In this document: one piece after another, positions 1 to 8,823 of the stretch
Layout of the letters: each line of letters opens with the position of its first letter
How positions within the stretch are numbered: the stretch's first letter is position 1
From: Halorarius halobius
Lineage (GTDB): Archaea; Halobacteriota; Halobacteria; Halobacteriales; Haloarculaceae
Length of the DNA stretch: 64,000 nt
Assembly: GCF_024298865.1 (NCBI RefSeq)
Contig: NZ_CP101161.1
Coordinates: 207,227-271,226 of the forward strand
Direction: 5' to 3'
Notes under the pieces: model-generated
Databases searched by the model: none
Seen by the model: the letters and a program-made list of their open reading frames with translations, nothing else
What the model was told of the DNA's origin: nothing
Position numbers and translations under genes: made by a program

Positions 1-1867
1 CCGACTTCGAGACGACCAGCGAGTCCGGTCGCTCCAGCAGGCCGTCGAGCGTCCCGTCGGCGCCGTAGGCGGTGATGGAGACGACGCGACCCAGCCCGTA
101 GCGCCACTGCGCGACTGCGGGCTGGCCGTCGCTCGTCGCCACGAGGTAGTCGGCGCCGGATTTCACCGCGACGTCGTTGGCCTTCGCGGGGTCGGCCGTG
201 AGCTCGAGCCCAGCAGTGATGAACTGCGAGCCGTCGACGACGGTGAGCGTGTCGCCCGAGTACGTACGCGAGGGGCCACCGAACAGCAGGCGGAGCCGGC
301 TCGTCTGGCCGGCCCGCAGATACGTGCCGCCAGTCGTCCCGGCGATGCTACGCAACAGCGGCTCGTTCACGTCCTGTCCGACGCCGACGCTGACGATTCG
401 GACGCCGTTGCTCGCCATCCGTTCGGCCACGGCGCGGGCCTCGCTCCCGTCGGTGACGCCGTCCGACAGCAGGATGACCGTCCCCGGGCCGTCGAGTTTG
501 TCCGCGGCACCCTGCAGACCGGTGCCGAGATACGTCACGCCGCCGCTCTTCAGCCGGCGTATCTTCCGGGAGAGCTCGGTCCGGTTGCCCTCCAGCGGCC
601 GGACGTCCGCGACGTCGTAGGCGGCGTAGTCGAACGCGACTAGCCCGACCCGGTTGCCGCCGCCCAACTGGTCGAGCACGTCCAGCGCGAGCGACTTCTG
701 GACGGCCATTCCACGCTTCGAACTGCCGGAGGCGTCGACGAGCAGGACGATGCGGGCGGTGCGCCCGCTCTCGTTGCCCGTCGACACCGGGAGCATCGAC
801 CCGAGCGAGGAGTTGCCGTAGTCGCCGGCCGCGTAGGCGTCGTCGCCGCCGGCCACAACGAGCCCCGTCCCGTCGATGACCGCTCGCTGGAGCGCCGAGA
901 CGTTGCCCGCCGCGTCGGCCGGCACGTCACGCATCACGACCGTCTGGTACGGCGAGAGGTCCGACGGGACCCGTTCGCGACGGGTGACGTTGTAGAGGCG
1001 GTCGAGCAAGCCGCCCAGCGGGTACTCCCCCTGCGCGACGTACAGCACGCGGGGCCGGGGGACGACCCGGACCGTCCGCCGGTAGGTGTCGTCGACGCCG
1101 AACCGGTCGTCGCTCTCGACGGTGACGGTCAGCCGGTGGGTTCCCACCTCGTCGAACGCGTAGGTGAACTGCGCGCGGCCGGTGCCGTCGACGGTGTCGG
1201 TGAACACGACCGTCTCGTTCGTCCGGACGGTGACGGTGGCGGAGGCGTCGGCGTTCACGCCGCCGACCGACACGAGGAAGGCGTTGCTCACGCCGACGCT
1301 CGTGGTGGCGGGACCGGCAAGCGAGACGCGGCGGTCGGTCGCGGTCGCTTCCACGTCGACGGCGTGGACGGTGGCGTTCGCGCGGGCCGCGACGCCGGCG
1401 GCCGACGACAGCGAGCGCCCGCCGGTCACCTGCCCGTCGGAGACGACGAGCAACGAGCCGTTTGGCTCGACGTTGGCGACGACGCCGTCGCCCACCCGCG
1501 AACTGTTGCCCGAGGCGACGACGCGACTGGTGACGGGGACGCCCCGCTCCTCGATGCGGGCCGCCAGCGCGTCCGGGTCGGCGTCGGTCGCCGCCATGCT
1601 GGTCGACTCGTCGACGAGCATGGTGACCCGCGGGTCGCCGGCCGTCTCCATCGTCTGGACGGTGTACGGGCCGGCCGCGGCGACGACCAGACAGACGACG
1701 ACCAGCATGCGGGCCGCGAGAAACAGCGCCCGCTTGCGTCGCGGCCAGTCGCCGCGGGCCCGCACGAGCGCCAGCGCCGCGACCACCGCCACCGCGACGG
1801 GGAGCGCTAGCAGGTAGCGCGGCCGCGCGACCGCGAGGTCGATGCCGGCGACGGTGACCCCCGCCAT
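1..1867 (-). CDS. von Willebrand factor A domain membrane protein (3' end outside window)
   Basis: About 622 codons are visible and the stop lies beyond the left edge. The frame, read from an ATG at 1867, starts with two hydrophobic segments (about residues 18-34 and 46-66). It then has an extracellular part in which DESTS (about residue 78) resembles a MIDAS motif. A second, clear VWA domain carries DASGS near residue 372, followed by a run resembling the VWA fold (SLALDVLDQLGGG, VILLSDGVTDG). The end of the visible frame (VVSITAYGADGTL) resembles the beta-rich tail of BatA-like or GATase-like membrane VWA proteins. The ATG overlaps the TGA of the upstream VWA gene by one base (TGATG), so the two are probably translationally coupled. 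VWA proteins of this type usually work with MoxR ATPases, but none is in view. The family is clear; the function is unknown. Confidence 0.8.
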   Translation of the reverse strand, partial: MAGVTVAGIDLAVARPRYLLALPVAVAVVAALALVRARGDWPRRKRALFLAARMLVVVCLVVAAAGPYTVQTMETAGDPRVTMLVDESTSMAATDADPDALAARIEERGVPVTSRVVASGNSSRVGDGVVANVEPNGSLLVVSDGQVTGGRSLSSAAGVAARANATVHAVDVEATATDRRVSLAGPATTSVGVSNAFLVSVGGVNADASATVTVRTNETVVFTDTVDGTGRAQFTYAFDEVGTHRLTVTVESDDRFGVDDTYRRTVRVVPRPRVLYVAQGEYPLGGLLDRLYNVTRRERVPSDLSPYQTVVMRDVPADAAGNVSALQRAVIDGTGLVVAGGDDAYAAGDYGNSSLGSMLPVSTGNESGRTARIVLLVDASGSSKRGMAVQKSLALDVLDQLGGGNRVGLVAFDYAAYDVADVRPLEGNRTELSRKIRRLKSGGVTYLGTGLQGAADKLDGPGTVILLSDGVTDGSEARAVAERMASNGVRIVSVGVGQDVNEPLLRSIAGTTGGTYLRAGQTSRLRLLFGGPSRTYSGDTLTVVDGSQFITAGLELTADPAKANDVAVKSGADYLVATSDGQPAVAQWRYGLGRVVSITAYGADGTLDGLLERPDSLVVSKS

Positions 1868-3651
1868 CAGAGGTCACCCCGGTAGCGGAGCAGACCCACC
1901 TCACAGACGACCAGCAGGACGGCCGCCAGCGCCGGATACATCGAGAGGTCCTTCGGCACCTGCCGGGTCTCCGTGCGCTCCCGGACCGGGCCGTCCGCGT
2001 CCGCCGAGAGGTCCGGCGCCGAGACGTTCGACTCCGCGCGGTCCAGAAGCGAGACGCCGACCCGCTGGTCGCCGTAGCGGTAGAACCCCACCGCATCCAG
2101 CGACGTGGGGCCGGTCGTCTCGCCGTCGGGGCCCCGGACGGTCGTGTCGTTGCTCACCTCCAGGGTGGTGCCCGCCTCACGGTTCGTCGCCGGGAGGGGG
2201 TCACGGCCCGCCGTCTCGTAGACGACCCGCTTCCAGAACACGGGGAACTGGTAGTTGTAGCGGAACGACGAGTCGGGGGGGTAGCCGTAGTACAGCACGC
2301 GCCCATCGCCGAGACCCGCGCGGGCGACGAGCGGGCTCCCGTCGGCCCGCACCACTGCGGCTCCCCGGGTGAGTTCTGCGGTCACGTATTCGTTCGGTGG
2401 CGGGAACGAGATGCCGCGGGTGAGCCGGTCGCTTCGCACCCGAACCGAGGGGTTCGAGGCGTTGCCGGTCACCCGGAGCGGGAGCAGGTCACGGTACGCG
2501 ACCGCACCGAGCCCCGACTGGGCAGTGACGACGACCCCGCCGCCCGAGCGGGCGACGTCGCCGGCCGACTCCACGGTCGACCGGAGCAGTCGGTCGGGGG
2601 CGACGCTCCCGAACACGACGACGTCGTAGTCGCCACCGACCGTCGTCGGCGGGTTCTTGACGGTCACGTCCACCTCGTCGAGCACCCGGAGCGCGGTGAG
2701 GAAGTTCCGGTCCTCGTCGTTGGTCACCACCAGCACGTCGACCGTCCGGGTGTCGGGGCCGGCGACGTACAGCGTGTCGTCGACGGGGAACGCGTCGCTC
2801 CCCGACAGCCGGATGCGGGTCTCGCCCGCGGGCACCGGGAGCGTCACCGTCGCGGCGTCGCCCGGCGCCAACTCGAGGGTGCGGGTCGCGTTGCCGTGGC
2901 CGACGCGGCGCGTGACCTGCTCGTCGCCGTAGTTCTGGACGGACAGCGTCACCGACGTCCGGCCGTACTCGGCGGCGACGATGCCGACGTTGTCGACGCT
3001 CTCACCGACCGGTCGCAACTCGACAGTGAGCCCGCGGGCGCGGGCCGTCGCCACCGTCTCGCGCCAGCCGTCGACGCCGGCGAAGTCGCTGACGACGACG
3101 ACGCGCGACTCTGGGCCGGCGACGGCGGCGGCGCGTCTGATGGCCGCCGACAGGTCGCCCGGCGCGTCCGTCGTCGTCACCTCGTCGAGCGCCTCGCGAG
3201 CGTCGGGCGGCCCGCCGCCGCGCAGGCGGACCCGCGGGCGGGCGCCGGCGGTCACGACGGAGGTTGTCTCCGTGACGGCCTCCCGCGCTTCGGCGAGCGC
3301 GCGGTCGAACCGCGTCTCCCCGTCGCCGACGGTCATGCTGGCGCTGGTGTCGACCACGACCACCGTCTCGGCGACGCTGGTCTCGCGAGCGACCGTGACG
3401 TACGGACCCGCGAGCGCGAGCGCGACGGCCGCGACCAGCAGTATCTGCACGAGCAGGACGAGGCTACGCTTGAGCCGCGCGAGCGCGGGGCTGTCGCTGG
3501 CCGTGCCCTCGCCCTCCGTCAGGAACTCGACGGTCGGGAGCCGGAGTCGGCGTGGGTCCGGCCGTACGAGATACAGGAGGACGAGCGGGACGACGGCCGC
3601 GAGCGCGAGCAGACCGAGCGGCGTCGCGAACAGCTCCTGAAGGGCGGCCAC
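1867..3651 (-). CDS. BatA-like protein with von Willebrand factor A domain
   Basis: The protein has 594 residues and starts at GTG 3651. The N-terminus matches the aerotolerance-regulator (BatA) region: a membrane segment at residues 10-30 followed by VRPDPRRLRLPTVEFL, then a second membrane segment at 63-82. A VWA domain follows with the metal-ion (MIDAS) motif DTSAS at 101-105. The C-terminus has a membrane segment (YPALAAVLLVVCEVGLL) and a short basic tail. The domain order means the VWA domain faces outside, anchored at both ends. It overlaps the next VWA gene by one base and is probably the first gene of that operon. In bacteria such proteins sit with MoxR and DUF58 genes; that is family knowledge, not seen here. 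Substrate or partner is unknown. Confidence 0.85.
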   Translation of the reverse strand: MAALQELFATPLGLLALAAVVPLVLLYLVRPDPRRLRLPTVEFLTEGEGTASDSPALARLKRSLVLLVQILLVAAVALALAGPYVTVARETSVAETVVVVDTSASMTVGDGETRFDRALAEAREAVTETTSVVTAGARPRVRLRGGGPPDAREALDEVTTTDAPGDLSAAIRRAAAVAGPESRVVVVSDFAGVDGWRETVATARARGLTVELRPVGESVDNVGIVAAEYGRTSVTLSVQNYGDEQVTRRVGHGNATRTLELAPGDAATVTLPVPAGETRIRLSGSDAFPVDDTLYVAGPDTRTVDVLVVTNDEDRNFLTALRVLDEVDVTVKNPPTTVGGDYDVVVFGSVAPDRLLRSTVESAGDVARSGGGVVVTAQSGLGAVAYRDLLPLRVTGNASNPSVRVRSDRLTRGISFPPPNEYVTAELTRGAAVVRADGSPLVARAGLGDGRVLYYGYPPDSSFRYNYQFPVFWKRVVYETAGRDPLPATNREAGTTLEVSNDTTVRGPDGETTGPTSLDAVGFYRYGDQRVGVSLLDRAESNVSAPDLSADADGPVRERTETRQVPKDLSMYPALAAVLLVVCEVGLLRYRGDL

Positions 3652-3770
3652 ACCCGAGCTTTCAGGCGAACAAGTAAATGTCTTGCAGTCAGTTCAACGG
3701 GAATTGTAGCTATCCGGCAGGAACGGTCGGCCGGCGTCGGTGGTTGCTACGGGGGGCGTGGTCGGCCAAT
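3652..3770. other. Short intergenic stretch between the VWA operon and the repeat
   Basis: This holds the promoter of the VWA operon on the minus strand. Just before the GTG at 3651 there is an AT-richer stretch (CAAGTAAATGTCTTGCAGTC on the plus strand). No gene is supported. A weakly repeat-like segment near 3735-3750 may be a decayed copy of the neighbouring 35-bp unit. Confidence 0.4.
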
Positions 3771-3875
3771 CGTCGCCGGTTGCCACGACGCCGACACCCG
3801 TCAGTCGTCGACGGTTGCCACGACGCCGACACCCGTCAGTCGTCGCCGGTTGCCACGACGCCGACACCCGTCAGT
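3771..3875. repeat. Three tandem copies of a 35-bp unit overlapping the gltB stop
   Basis: Copies lie at 3771-3805, 3806-3840 and 3841-3875. The first and third are identical and the middle one has a single change (A for C at unit position 6). The unit begins CGTCGCCGGTTGCCACGACG. The copy nearest gltB overlaps its last bases, so the gltB TGA at 3871-3873 falls inside the repeat. Read on the minus strand, the other copies each carry a second and third GACGACTGA, the same Asp-Asp-stop that ends GltB. The unit is not a multiple of three. It looks like a recent tandem duplication of the gene end into the 3' untranslated region. Confidence 0.92.
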
Positions 3876-6800
3876 CGTCGCCCGATACGAACCCGGTGTC
3901 GGCGTCGGCCGCGGCCGACGGCGACGGCGACGGCGGGAGGTCCTCGCGGACGTCCTCGGCGCCCTCCGCGAGCACGCCGGCGTACGGGTCCGGCATCACC
4001 TTGACGACCTTCTCCAGTTCCGACTCCCAGTTGTCGAGGACGTACTCGGCGCGGTCGGAGTCGGTGTACGCGACGTGGTTCTCGACCAGTCGCTTCAGCA
4101 TCCGGCGGTCCTTCTCGTCCAACTCGCGGGTGGTCGACACCATCCCGTAGTTGACCTTCTCCTCGAACTCGCCCTCGCGGTCCAGCACGTAGGCGATTCC
4201 GCCGGACATGCCCGCCGCGAAGTTCTTCCCCGTCTCCCCGAGGACGGCGACGACGCCGCCGGTCATGTACTCACAGCCGTGGTCGCCGACGCTCTCGACG
4301 ACGGCCTTCACGCCGGAGTTGCGGACGGCGAACCGCTCGCCGGCCATCCCGTTGACGTACATCTCGCCCTGCGTGGCGCCGTACATGGCGACGTTGCCGA
4401 CGAGGATGTTCTCCTCCGGTTCGTACGTGGCCTCCGCGGGCGTGTTGACGATTATCTTCCCGCCGGAGAGCCCCTTGCCGACGTAGTCGTTCGCGGCGCC
4501 GGTGAGGCTCATCGTCACGCCGTCCTGCAGGAACGCGCCGAACGACTGGCCGGCGGTGCCGTCGAAGTCCACCGAGATGGTGTCGTCGGGCAGGCCGTCG
4601 CCGCCGTAGGCGTTCGAGATGCGGTTCGAGAGCGTCGCACCCACCGCCCGGTCGTGGTTGGCGATGTCGGTGTCGACGGCAACGGGTTTGCCGTCCTCGA
4701 GTGCGGGGGCCGCCTCGTCGATGAGGTCCCAGTCGAGCGACTCGTCGATATCGTGGTCCTGCTCGCGGGTCTTGACCCGCTGGTCGCCCGGCGGCGGTGC
4801 GATGACCGAAGAGAGGTCGAGCTTCTTCGCCTTCTCCTGGTCGACGTCGTCGCGCTGGCGGAGATGCTCGGGCCGGCCGATGAGCTGTTCGAGTTCGGTG
4901 TAGCCGAGTTCGGCCATCAGCTCCCGCACCTCCTGGGCGATGAACGTCATGTAGTTGACGACGTGCTGTGGCTCGCCGGGGAACCGCGAGCGCAGGTCCG
5001 CGTCCTGCGTGGCGACACCGACCGGGCAGGTGTTCTCGTGACACTGTCGGGCCATCACACAGCCGGAGGTGACGAGCGAGGCGGTGCCGAACACGTACTC
5101 CTCGGCGCCCAGCAGGGCGCCGACGACGACGTCCCGGCCCGTCTTCATCCCGCCGTCGACGCTGACGCGGATGCGCGAGCGGAGGTCCGTCGACCGGAGC
5201 ATCTGGTTCGCCTCCGCCAGCCCGAGTTCCCACGGCAGGCCAGCGTTCTTGATGCTGGTCTTCGGCGAGGCGCCGGTGCCGCCCGAGTGGCCGGAGATGT
5301 GGACCACGTCGGCGTTCGCCTTGGCGACGCCCGCCGCGATGGTGCCGATGCCGGCCTCAGAGACGAGTTTCACGTTGACGTTCGCGTCCGGATTGGCGGC
5401 CTTCAGGTCGTGAATCAGCTGTTTCAGGTCCTCGATGGAGTAGATGTCGTGAAGCGGCGGCGGCGAGATGAGCCCCACGCCGGGCGTCGCGTACCGGACG
5501 TGGGCTATCATCTCGTTGACCTTCTTGCCGGGGAGGTGGCCGCCCTCGCCGGGCTTGGAGCCCTGGGCCATCTTTATCTGTATCTCCTCGGCGTTCGAGA
5601 GGTAGTCGGAGGTGACGCCGAACCGGCCGGAGGCGACCTGCTTGACGTTGCACTCCTTCTCGGTGTCGAACCGCTCGGGCGGCTCGCCGCCCTCGCCGGT
5701 GTTGGACTTCGCGCCCAGCCGGTTCATCGCGATGGAGTTGTTCTCGTGGGCCTCCGGCGAGAGGCTCCCGAGGCTCATCGCCGCGGTCGAGAACCGTTTC
5801 ACGATGGACTCGACGGGTTCGACCTCCTCGACGTCGACCGGGTCACGGTCCGACTCCAGTTCGAGCAGGCCACGGAGGCTCTGTAACTGCTCGTGCTGTT
5901 CGTTCATCTGGCTGGCGAAGTCCTTGTAGCGGTCGTAGTCGCCCTGCCGGACCGCCTGCTGGAGCGCGCCGACCGAGGCGGGGTTCCACTCGTGGAAGAT
6001 GCCGTCCGAGCGGTTCTCGTACTCGCCCTGGCGTTCGAGGTCGACTTCGTCGGTGCGGTCGAACGCGACGGCGTGGCGGTTCCGGAGGTCCCGCTCGAGG
6101 TCCTCGATGTCGATGCCCTCGGTGCGGGCGGGCGTCCCCTCGAAGTACTCTTCGACGAAGTCCGAATCGAGACCCACGGCCTCGAAAATCTGGGCGCCCT
6201 GGTACGACTCGACGGTCGAGATGCCCATCTTCGCCATTGTCTTCAGCAGGCCGTCCTCGAGCGCCTGCTGGTAGGCCGCGATGGCCTCCTCCTCGTCGGC
6301 GCCGTCCGGGCCGGCGACGAGGTCCGCGATGGAGCGGTACGCGAGGTAGGGATTGACCGCGCCCGCGCCGTAGCCGACGAGCGTGGCGACGTGGTGGACC
6401 GCCCGAGGGTCGCCCGACTCGACGACGAGGTCCACGCGGTTCCGCAGGCCGTTGCGCACGAGATGGTGGTGGACGCCGCCCACGGCGAGCAGACTCGGGA
6501 TGGGAACGCGGTTCTTCCCGGCGTCCTTGTCCGAGAGGACGACCACGTCGTGCTCCTGAGCGGCACTGGTGGCGTCCATGCGGACCTCCCGGACGGCGGC
6601 TTCGAGGCTCTCTTCGGGGTCGTAGGTGATGTCGACGACGCCCGTCGAGAGGTCGCCGTCCAACTGCTTGATGCCCGCCGTCTCGGCGTCCGACAGCACC
6701 GGCGAGTCACAGACGAGTTGCCGGGCGTGGTCGGGCGTCTCGTCGAGCAGGTTGCGCTGGTGGCCCAGCCGCGTCTCCAGCGAGGTGACGAGTTCCTCGC

Positions 6801-8406
6801 GGATGTAGTCGAGCGGCGGGTTCGACACCTGCGCGAACAGTTGCTTGAAGTAGGTGAACAGCGGGCGGTTGAACTCCGAGAGGACCGACAGCGGCGTGTC
6901 GTCGCCCATCGAACCGACGGGGTCCTTGCCGCTCTCGGCCATCGGCTCGATGAGGTGGTCCATCTCGTCGTGGGTGTAGCCGAACATCGCCTGGTGGGCG
7001 CGGAGTTCCGGCACCTCCGCGTGGGCGGTGTCGTCGTCGCGGTCGGCCACCTCGTCGAGGTGGACCTGCTCCTGTTCGACCCACTCGCCGTACTGCTCGT
7101 CGACGAGGCCGTCGAACACCTCCTCGTCGGGGACGACCCGACCCTCCTCGGGGTCCGCGAGGAACAGCTGACCGGGCTGGAGGCGACCCCGCTCCTCGAT
7201 GTCGGCGGGGTCGTGGTCGAGCGCACCCGCCTCCGAGGCCATGACGAGCGTGTCGTCTTTCAGCACGTCGTACCGGCACGGGCGCAGACCGTTGCGGTCC
7301 AGCACCGCGCCGATGCGGTCGCCGTCCGTCGCGGCCACCAAGGCGGGCCCGTCCCACGGCTCGACGAGCGACGCGTGGTAGTCGTACCACTCGCGGCGCT
7401 CCTCGGGGACGCGGTTCGCCTCGCCGCGCCACGCCTCCGGAATGAGCATCCGCAGGGCGTGGGGCATGTCGCGGCCGCCCTGCATCAGCAACTCGAGCGC
7501 GTTGTCGACGGAGGCGGTGTCGGACTGCTCGGGGTCGTCGATTATCGGCTTGATGGTCTCGATGTCGTCGCCGAACTCCTCGGCGGCGATGTCCGTCTCG
7601 CGGGCCCGCATCCAGTTGATGTTCCCCTTGATGGTGTTGAACTCGCCGTTGTGGATGATGTTGCGGTACGGATGCGCGAGATGCCACGCGCCGAGCGTGT
7701 TCGTCGAGAAGCGGGCGTGGACCATGGCGAACGTCGATGCGACGCGGTCGTCGGTGAGTTCGGGGTAGTAGGTCGGCAGTTGGTCGGCCTTCAGCAGTCC
7801 CTTGTAGACGACGGTCTTGCGGTCGAGCGAGCAGACGTAGAAGCGTTCGGCGCCCGGTGGCCGCTCCTCGTCGATGCGGTTCTCGACGGCGCGGCGGCCG
7901 ACGTACAGTTGGCGGTCGAACTCGTCGGCCTCGAACTCGCCGTCCGGGGCGACGAACACCTGCACGACCCGTGGCTCCGAGTCGAGGGCAGTCTGCCCGA
8001 GGTCGGCGTTGTCCGTCGGCACGTCGCGCCAGTCGAGCACGTCGAGGCCGTGGTCGGCGAACGTCTCCTCGACGACGCGGGCGAGTTTCGCGCCCGCCTC
8101 CTCGTCGGTCGGCAGAAACAGGGTGCCGACCGCGTACTCGCGGGCCGGCGGGAGGTCGACGTCGAGTTCCTCGCGGTAGAACTCGTCGGGAATCTGCAGG
8201 AGGATGCCGGCGCCGTCGCCGGTCGCTTCCTCGGCACCGGTCGTGCCGCGGTGTTCGAGGTTCTCGAGCAGTCGGAGGCCGTCCGCGATGGGGTCGTGCG
8301 AGCGTACGCCGTCGAGGTCGAAGACGACACCGACGCCGCAGTTCGCCCGGGAATCGTCCGGGTCCGCGAGCATCTCGCCCGCGGACGCCTGCGTGCGCTC
8401 AGACAT
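3871..8406 (-). CDS. gltB: Glutamate synthase large subunit
   Basis: GltB makes two glutamates from glutamine and 2-oxoglutarate. I start it at ATG 8406 (MSERTQASAGEML), giving 1,511 residues; a longer frame exists but adds nothing family-like. A propeptide of about 22 residues precedes Cys23 in NCGVGVVFDLDG, the N-terminal nucleophile of the class II glutaminase domain. The central domain and the FMN-binding synthase domain follow, with PGVGLISPPPLHDIYSIEDL and the GHSGGTGASP loop. The 3Fe-4S motif (CxxxxxCHENTCP) is near residue 1118, and the GXGXG beta-helix domain (GDHGCEYMTGGVV) is at the C-terminus. No gltD small subunit lies nearby, so the electron donor may be ferredoxin or an unlinked subunit. 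The gene is monocistronic, with a large upstream gap. Confidence 0.97.
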   Translation of the reverse strand: MSERTQASAGEMLADPDDSRANCGVGVVFDLDGVRSHDPIADGLRLLENLEHRGTTGAEEATGDGAGILLQIPDEFYREELDVDLPPAREYAVGTLFLPTDEEAGAKLARVVEETFADHGLDVLDWRDVPTDNADLGQTALDSEPRVVQVFVAPDGEFEADEFDRQLYVGRRAVENRIDEERPPGAERFYVCSLDRKTVVYKGLLKADQLPTYYPELTDDRVASTFAMVHARFSTNTLGAWHLAHPYRNIIHNGEFNTIKGNINWMRARETDIAAEEFGDDIETIKPIIDDPEQSDTASVDNALELLMQGGRDMPHALRMLIPEAWRGEANRVPEERREWYDYHASLVEPWDGPALVAATDGDRIGAVLDRNGLRPCRYDVLKDDTLVMASEAGALDHDPADIEERGRLQPGQLFLADPEEGRVVPDEEVFDGLVDEQYGEWVEQEQVHLDEVADRDDDTAHAEVPELRAHQAMFGYTHDEMDHLIEPMAESGKDPVGSMGDDTPLSVLSEFNRPLFTYFKQLFAQVSNPPLDYIREELVTSLETRLGHQRNLLDETPDHARQLVCDSPVLSDAETAGIKQLDGDLSTGVVDITYDPEESLEAAVREVRMDATSAAQEHDVVVLSDKDAGKNRVPIPSLLAVGGVHHHLVRNGLRNRVDLVVESGDPRAVHHVATLVGYGAGAVNPYLAYRSIADLVAGPDGADEEEAIAAYQQALEDGLLKTMAKMGISTVESYQGAQIFEAVGLDSDFVEEYFEGTPARTEGIDIEDLERDLRNRHAVAFDRTDEVDLERQGEYENRSDGIFHEWNPASVGALQQAVRQGDYDRYKDFASQMNEQHEQLQSLRGLLELESDRDPVDVEEVEPVESIVKRFSTAAMSLGSLSPEAHENNSIAMNRLGAKSNTGEGGEPPERFDTEKECNVKQVASGRFGVTSDYLSNAEEIQIKMAQGSKPGEGGHLPGKKVNEMIAHVRYATPGVGLISPPPLHDIYSIEDLKQLIHDLKAANPDANVNVKLVSEAGIGTIAAGVAKANADVVHISGHSGGTGASPKTSIKNAGLPWELGLAEANQMLRSTDLRSRIRVSVDGGMKTGRDVVVGALLGAEEYVFGTASLVTSGCVMARQCHENTCPVGVATQDADLRSRFPGEPQHVVNYMTFIAQEVRELMAELGYTELEQLIGRPEHLRQRDDVDQEKAKKLDLSSVIAPPPGDQRVKTREQDHDIDESLDWDLIDEAAPALEDGKPVAVDTDIANHDRAVGATLSNRISNAYGGDGLPDDTISVDFDGTAGQSFGAFLQDGVTMSLTGAANDYVGKGLSGGKIIVNTPAEATYEPEENILVGNVAMYGATQGEMYVNGMAGERFAVRNSGVKAVVESVGDHGCEYMTGGVVAVLGETGKNFAAGMSGGIAYVLDREGEFEEKVNYGMVSTTRELDEKDRRMLKRLVENHVAYTDSDRAEYVLDNWESELEKVVKVMPDPYAGVLAEGAEDVREDLPPSPSPSAAADADTGFVSGDD

Positions 8407-8823
8407 TACCGGTACGTGGCCGAATAGCACATAAGAGGCTTCCCCTCAAGGACTAAGGGTCGATTTACCCCCAATTAGGCCCCTTATATCATTCCCAACA
8501 ACTACCATAGTGGGTTAAGAACGTTCGCGTCGCGATGGGAGTCGTGGACTTCCGTTTCTCGTTTCGCTCGAAGAAGGCTAGATTCGGAAATTTCGCACGG
8601 ATATGCACACCGAACGTTCACGATTCTGGACACGAAACGTGGCCTTCACGATTCTACACGAGCATCCGTCGAGCGAACGGGGCTCGGTTCGAGCGCCGCG
8701 ATCCCCTCGATGCGAACGGCCTGAAGCGCCGAGAACGGGGGGAGCGCGGCGACGGGAGACTCGCCGCGTCTCCTGGCCCGGATTTGGGCCGGCGGCCAAA
8801 CACCGCCGTGCAGAACGGTGGAG
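8407..8823. other. Intergenic region between proS and gltB
   Basis: A gap of about 417 bases lies downstream of proS and upstream of gltB. The half next to gltB is AT-richer and holds the promoter. The 11-base word TTCACGATTCT occurs twice (about 8625-8635 and 8646-8656). Next to proS there is a GC-rich inverted segment (GGAGACTCGCCGCGTCTCC) that could act in transcript termination. I see no tRNA, known RNA or convincing coding frame. Confidence 0.5.
8484..8490 (-). promoter_or_regulatory. Possible TATA box for gltB
   Basis: The minus strand reads GATATAAGG here. A start 25-30 bases further on would give a leader of roughly 55 bases before the gltB ATG. A second weaker candidate (CTTATGTG, about 8431-8438) lies 26 bases before the ATG and would give a leaderless transcript. 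I cannot choose between them. Confidence 0.4.

Noticed and set aside
3771..3875. A CRISPR array from regularly repeated 35-bp units.
   Set aside because: The copies are directly adjacent with no spacers, and they overlap a gene end.
2896..8427. Long open frames on the plus strand opposite the VWA genes and gltB (996 and 844 residues).
   Set aside because: They are antisense to clear homologs of known families, rich in Arg/Val/Asp runs produced by GC-rich codons, and show no domain.
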